A stretch of 64,000 bases of DNA from Aquanectria penicillioides (Eukaryota > Ascomycota > Sordariomycetes > Hypocreales > Nectriaceae): NCBI GenBank assembly GCA_003415625.1, contig PYIU01000003.1, forward strand, positions 2,480,001 through 2,544,000, given 5' to 3'. The notes beneath the pieces are model-generated. The model did not search any database. It was not told the origin of the DNA and saw nothing but the letters and a program-made list of their open reading frames with translations. Made by a program: the position numbers and the translations under genes. Shown in pieces: positions 60,333-64,000 of the stretch; position 1 is the stretch's first letter; each line of letters starts with the position of its first letter.

Positions 60333-63057
60333 ATGGGTTACGGCGAGATTGATCAGAAGGCCATCAACAGCATCCGCGTGCTTGCGGTAAGTTGCCCCTC
60401 TTCACCCCCCTCGTCGCCTTTTTTTCTTTGTCCCCTCCAGCTCCTGTGCGCTCGACACTTACCCCGCCACCGCCGAACTGCCCCGCCATTCAACGCGAGT
60501 TGTGTGCGATGCAGTGGGCGCGGATTTTTTGGTGAGGGCAGCTGTCGGGAGAAGAAGACCGACGCGAAATTCGACTCACGACAGCTCGTCTCGAGTCGAT
60601 GAGAAGAGAGGCGAAACATGAGGCACGGGGCATTGCGAAGCGGGTTCCTATGAGATCCGAGGAAAGAAAATGAGTACTGATGAGCTTTACGCCAACAGAT
60701 CGATGCTACCTTCCACAGCAACTCGGGACACCCTGGTGCTCCCATGTGAGTTAACTTCCCTCCCTCGCCATCATCACCAACGAAGCCCCAATGTTTCAGT
60801 GCGATAAAAAAAAGAACAATAAAGGAAGAAGAAAAAAAAAAGAATTCATTGCTAACGGTTTTTTTTGTTCTCTTCCCATAGGGGCATGGCTCCCGTTGCC
60901 CACGTCCTCTTCAACAAGTTCATGAACTTCAACCCCAAGAACCCCAACTGGTTGAACCGTGACCGCTTCGTTCTCTCGTGAGTTGCAGCTTCACCCGTGC
61001 GCGCAGCAGCCACATGCCACTTTCAATCAAGCTAACCTGCCCAACCCACCAGCAACGGCCACGGCTGCATGCTCCAGTATGCCCTCCTCCACCTTTTCGG
61101 CTACGACCTGAGCATCGATGACCTCAAGGCCTTCCGAGTAAGTTGAAATCTCTCCCGATTTCGCCACTTGCCACCTCCCACTTTCTGACTGACGGTCCGA
61201 CTTGTAGACTGTTGATAGCAAGACCCCCGGCCATCCCGAGGCTGGCCATGGCACCCCTGGCATTGAGGTCACCACTGGTCCTCTCGGCCAGGGTATTTGC
61301 AACGCTGTCGGTCTGGCCATTGCCCAGGCTCACACCGCTGCCACCTTCAACAAGCCTGGTTTCGACATCGTCAACAACCACACCTACGCCTTCCTCGGTG
61401 ATGGCTGCCTCATGGAGGGTGTCTCTGGTGAGGCTTGTTCCCTGGCTGGTCACCTCCAGCTCGGCAACCTGATTGCCATCTGGGATGACAACCACATCTC
61501 CATTGACGGTGACACCAACGTCGCCTTCACTGAGGACGTTGCTAAGCGATACGAGTCCTACGGCTGGCATGTCGTCACCGTCGAGGACGGTGACAACGAT
61601 CTCGCCGGCATTGAGGCCGCCATCCTCGAGGCCAAGTCAGTTACTGACAAGCCTTCCATCATCAAGCTGAAGACCACCATCGGCTACGGCTCCCTCAAGC
61701 AGGGCACCCACGGTGTCCACGGCTCTCCCCTCAAGGCTGACGATATCAAGCAGTTCAAGGAGAAGGCCGGCTTCAACCCCGATGAGAGCTTCGCTATCCC
61801 CCAGGAGGTCTACGACTTCTACGGCAAGCGCTCCTCTGAGGGTGCCGCCGCTGAGGAGGAGTGGAACCAGCTCTTCGCCAAGTACGCCGAGAGCTTCGCT
61901 GCTGAGCACGCCGACCTCGTCCGCCGACAGACTGGCGAGCTCCCTGCTGGCTGGGAGAAGAGCCTCCCCGTCTACACCACCGCCGACCCTGCTATCGCCT
62001 CGCGAAAGCTGTCTGAGACTCTTCTCGGCAAGATCGAGGGTGCCATTCCCGAGCTCATTGGTGGCTCTGCCGATCTGACGGGCTCCAACCTGACCCGATG
62101 GAAGGAGGCCGTTGACTTCCAGGCCGAGAGCACTGGTCTCGGCACCTACGCTGGCCGATATGTCCGCTATGGTGTCCGTGAGCACGGCATGGGTGCCATC
62201 ATGAACGGTCTGTCCGCCTACGGCACTGTCCTGCCCTACAGCGGTACCTTCCTCAACTTCGTCTCCTACGCTGCCGGTTCCATCCGTCTGTCTGCCTTGT
62301 CTGGACACCGCAACATCTGGGTTGCCACCCACGACTCCATCGGTCTGGGCGAGGACGGTCCTACTCACCAGCCTATTGAGACCCTGGCTCACTTCCGTGC
62401 CCTCCCCAACATCATGGTCTGGCGCCCTGCCGATGGTAACGAGACCAGCGGTGCTTACTACGTCGCCCTGACTGCCAAGCGCACCCCCAGCATCATTGCT
62501 CTGACCCGCCAGAACCTTCCTCAGCTCGAGGGCTCGACCATCGAGAACGCTGCCAAAGGTGGTTACGTCCTGAGCGAGGTCGAGGGTGCCAACATCACCC
62601 TCGTTGCTACCGGTTCCGAGGTCTCCATCTCCGTCGACGCCGCCAAGCTCCTTGAGAGCCAGGGCATCAAGGCTCGTATCGTCTCCATGCCCTGCACTGA
62701 GGTCTTCGACCAGCAGCCCAAGGACTACCGCCTCTCTGTCCTGCCCGATGGTATCCCCTCTCTGTCCATTGAGGTCATGACCACCCACGGCTGGGAGCGC
62801 TACGCCCACGAGCAGTTCGGTCTCAACCGCTTCGGTGCCTCCGGTGCCTACAAGGATGTCTACAAGGTAAGAAAGCCCCCCCTGGCAAAGCCAAGGTCAA
62901 CCCCAGACTTCCCCGCACAAACCCTTGCTAACCCCTGCCATAGAAGTTCGAGTTCACTCCTGAGGGCATTGCCGAGCGTGCCGTCAAGACCATTGACTTC
63001 TACAAGGGTTTCCCCGTCCGCTCCACCATCAACCGCGCCTTCGAGCAGCTCTCTTAA
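60333..63057 (+). CDS. tkl1: Transketolase
   Basis: Exons 60333-60386, 60699-60745, 60882-60977, 61053-61137, 61208-62866 and 62944-63057 give 684 residues, the normal length. The thiamine-diphosphate motif [13 protein letters not shown] starts at G158 and runs on to [11 protein letters not shown]. The catalytic glutamate is E419 in [26 protein letters not shown] and [11 protein letters not shown] are further signatures. The enzyme moves two-carbon units between ketose donors and aldose acceptors in the cytosolic pentose phosphate pathway. Introns are crowded into the first 140 codons; intron one (312 bases) is the longest. I found no CUGAGA-type thiamine riboswitch core in it. Codons are strongly C-ending, consistent with high expression. 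Firm call. Confidence 0.97.
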
Positions 63058-63637
63058 ATCAAGAATAAAAATAAAGACGAAGGACAGAAGAAGAATCTGC
63101 CGAAGAAGGCAGGAATATTTTTGCAGTGACATTGGGTTTTGGAGCAGGGTAATGGTTCAATAGACGTCTCGAAATGAATTCAAAGACTTTTTTTTTTTCT
63201 TCTTGTTAGAAATGAACATTGCCTTACTATATGGCTTCCCTTGCGGGGAGCTTGACGCGTCCTGCGACGCTTAAACAGAGTGCCATCCTATATCCAAACC
63301 CAAAAACTCCGTGTTCCTCGATCCATTGGACCGCCGATATCATATTCCGCCGAAAGCAGCAATTGTATTAGATCCAGGCTCTGCGACGTCTCACCCACCC
63401 CATATCTCAGAATAACAGGCAAGATGGTTTATGCTAAGAAGACATGACTGGAGCGACCCTCTTTGAGAGTCGTTGCCCGCTTTTGTCGCATCTCATGATC
63501 GCATCGCGTCGCATCGCATCATATCGTAATCGTAATATCATGGCATGAGTTGGCCACATGCAGTTAAAGCCCCTTCTACTCTGGGCTTTCGTCATGGCCT
63601 TGGCCCTCGGCAACCCATTCCCTCTGGAATTCCCTGC
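63058..63637. other. 3' region of transketolase
   Basis: About 580 bases between the stop codons of transketolase (+) and the partial ORF on the minus strand. It holds the transketolase 3' UTR (T run at 63187-63198) and direct GCATCGCATC-type repetition at about 63496-63520. No gene seen. Confidence 0.5.
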
Positions 63638-64000
63638 CTACGCACTCCAGCCTTGCGGCCGCGCGGCGGGCTTCTCTAGAGTCATCGGCAGACCCGGCGA
63701 CAACGACGCCGACAAGCAACGGAGCCGCATCTTCAGATCGCGGGTCGTCTTTGGAGCTTGCTGTGTCGGCGCGCACGCTTCCAGTGGTGGCCCCGGGGTC
63801 GTGGGCACAGAACCAACGTGGGAGGCGGTGCCGGAGCTCGGAGCAGCTCCTGGGGCGTCGCTCGCGGCGTCGCGGGGGTCGAGGTAGGAATGGAGGACGA
63901 CAGGCCCGCGGTCTGGGTACTCGACCATGAGGCGGGTTGGACGGCCGAGCCCGAGGCGCAAAGCAGCGGTCTGCGAGGCGAGAGCGCTGGAGGTGATGGA
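63638..64000 (-). CDS. C-terminal end of an unidentified protein (partial)
   Basis: The minus-strand frame is open from the window edge to a stop at 63638, 120 codons, beginning SITSSALASQTAALRLGLGRP. A short ordered-looking stretch (RPTRLMVEYPDRGPVVLHSYLD) is followed by a Pro/Ala/Ser-rich, probably disordered tail. I do not recognise the family. The strand-like first part suggests a real coding end that continues beyond 64000, but composition alone is weak evidence and the last 60 codons may be spurious. Confidence 0.35.
   Translation of the reverse strand, partial: SITSSALASQTAALRLGLGRPTRLMVEYPDRGPVVLHSYLDPRDAASDAPGAAPSSGTASHVGSVPTTPGPPLEACAPTQQAPKTTRDLKMRLRCLSASLSPGLPMTLEKPAARPQGWSA

Noticed and set aside
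60387..60698. Thiamine riboswitch in the first transketolase intron
   Set aside because: The enzyme uses thiamine diphosphate and the intron is long, but no CUGAGA core or partner helix is visible. Fungal riboswitches sit in thiamine synthesis and transport genes.
61637..62809. 390-codon minus-strand ORF opposite transketolase
   Set aside because: Antisense shadow caused by C-ending codons. The plus strand encodes the catalytic domains of transketolase.

Overview
The window is nuclear DNA of a filamentous ascomycete (Pezizomycotina, most likely Sordariomycetes and plausibly Hypocreales). The reasons are short GT-AG introns with CTRAY-like branch points, a fungal CBM1 cellulose-binding module on a pectate lyase, a fungal-only DUF7730-type gene, and gene families typical of moulds. 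I cannot name the species from sequence alone. Every exon model below was built by hand. Splice sites were accepted only where phases closed and the joined protein matched the family. Functions come from recognised family motifs, not from database searches.

Layout, left to right. 1.9-3.0 kb: secreted CBM1-pectate lyase (+). 4.0-7.1 kb: Hrp1/Nab4-type two-RRM hnRNP (-) with a 1.27 kb intron. 7.9-10.1 kb: Gyp1/TBC1D22 Rab-GAP (+). 11.0-12.8 kb: GT90/CAP10-like glycosyltransferase (-). 12.8-17.6 kb: gene-poor. 17.6-18.5 kb: complex I PSST/NDUFS7 subunit (+), frame broken by one base. 19.7-22.5 kb: Rsp5/NEDD4 ubiquitin ligase (-). 22.5-26.3 kb: gene-poor. 26.3-27.0 kb: Pab2/PABPN1 (-). 27.9-28.7 kb: conserved HAPSTR1/TAPR1-like protein (-). 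29.6-33.2 kb: ISWI remodeller (+), also broken by one base. 33.8-35.0 kb: eIF3i (-). 36.7-39.8 kb: trifunctional C1-tetrahydrofolate synthase (+). 41.8-43.1 kb: degenerate DUF7730-type gene (+). 43.1-47.3 kb: gene-poor, with a small repeat family and an A26 tract. 47.3-49.5 kb: Erg4 sterol C-24(28) reductase (+). 50.4-51.3 kb: V-ATPase proteolipid c (-). 52.0-52.5 kb: Snu13 (+). 53.1-56.1 kb: SAC/hSac2 phosphoinositide phosphatase (+). 56.2-57.4 kb: Bmt6-type 25S rRNA methyltransferase (-). 60.3-63.1 kb: transketolase (+). 63.6-64.0 kb: end of an unidentified partial ORF (-).

Most genes are housekeeping genes for RNA processing and translation (Hrp1, Pab2, Snu13, eIF3i, Bmt6), membrane traffic and lipids (Gyp1, SAC, Erg4, V-ATPase), chromatin, ubiquitin and central carbon/one-carbon metabolism. 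They do not form a biosynthetic cluster. I see no CRISPR array, rRNA, convincing tRNA or intact transposon. The least explained structure is a cluster of five copies of a 17-bp motif at 45.1-45.9 kb, one copy followed by a 26-base A tract. The other notable signals are two single-base losses in C runs of otherwise conserved genes, the long Hrp1 intron, several very small exons, and a presequence-like in-frame extension upstream of C1-THF synthase.
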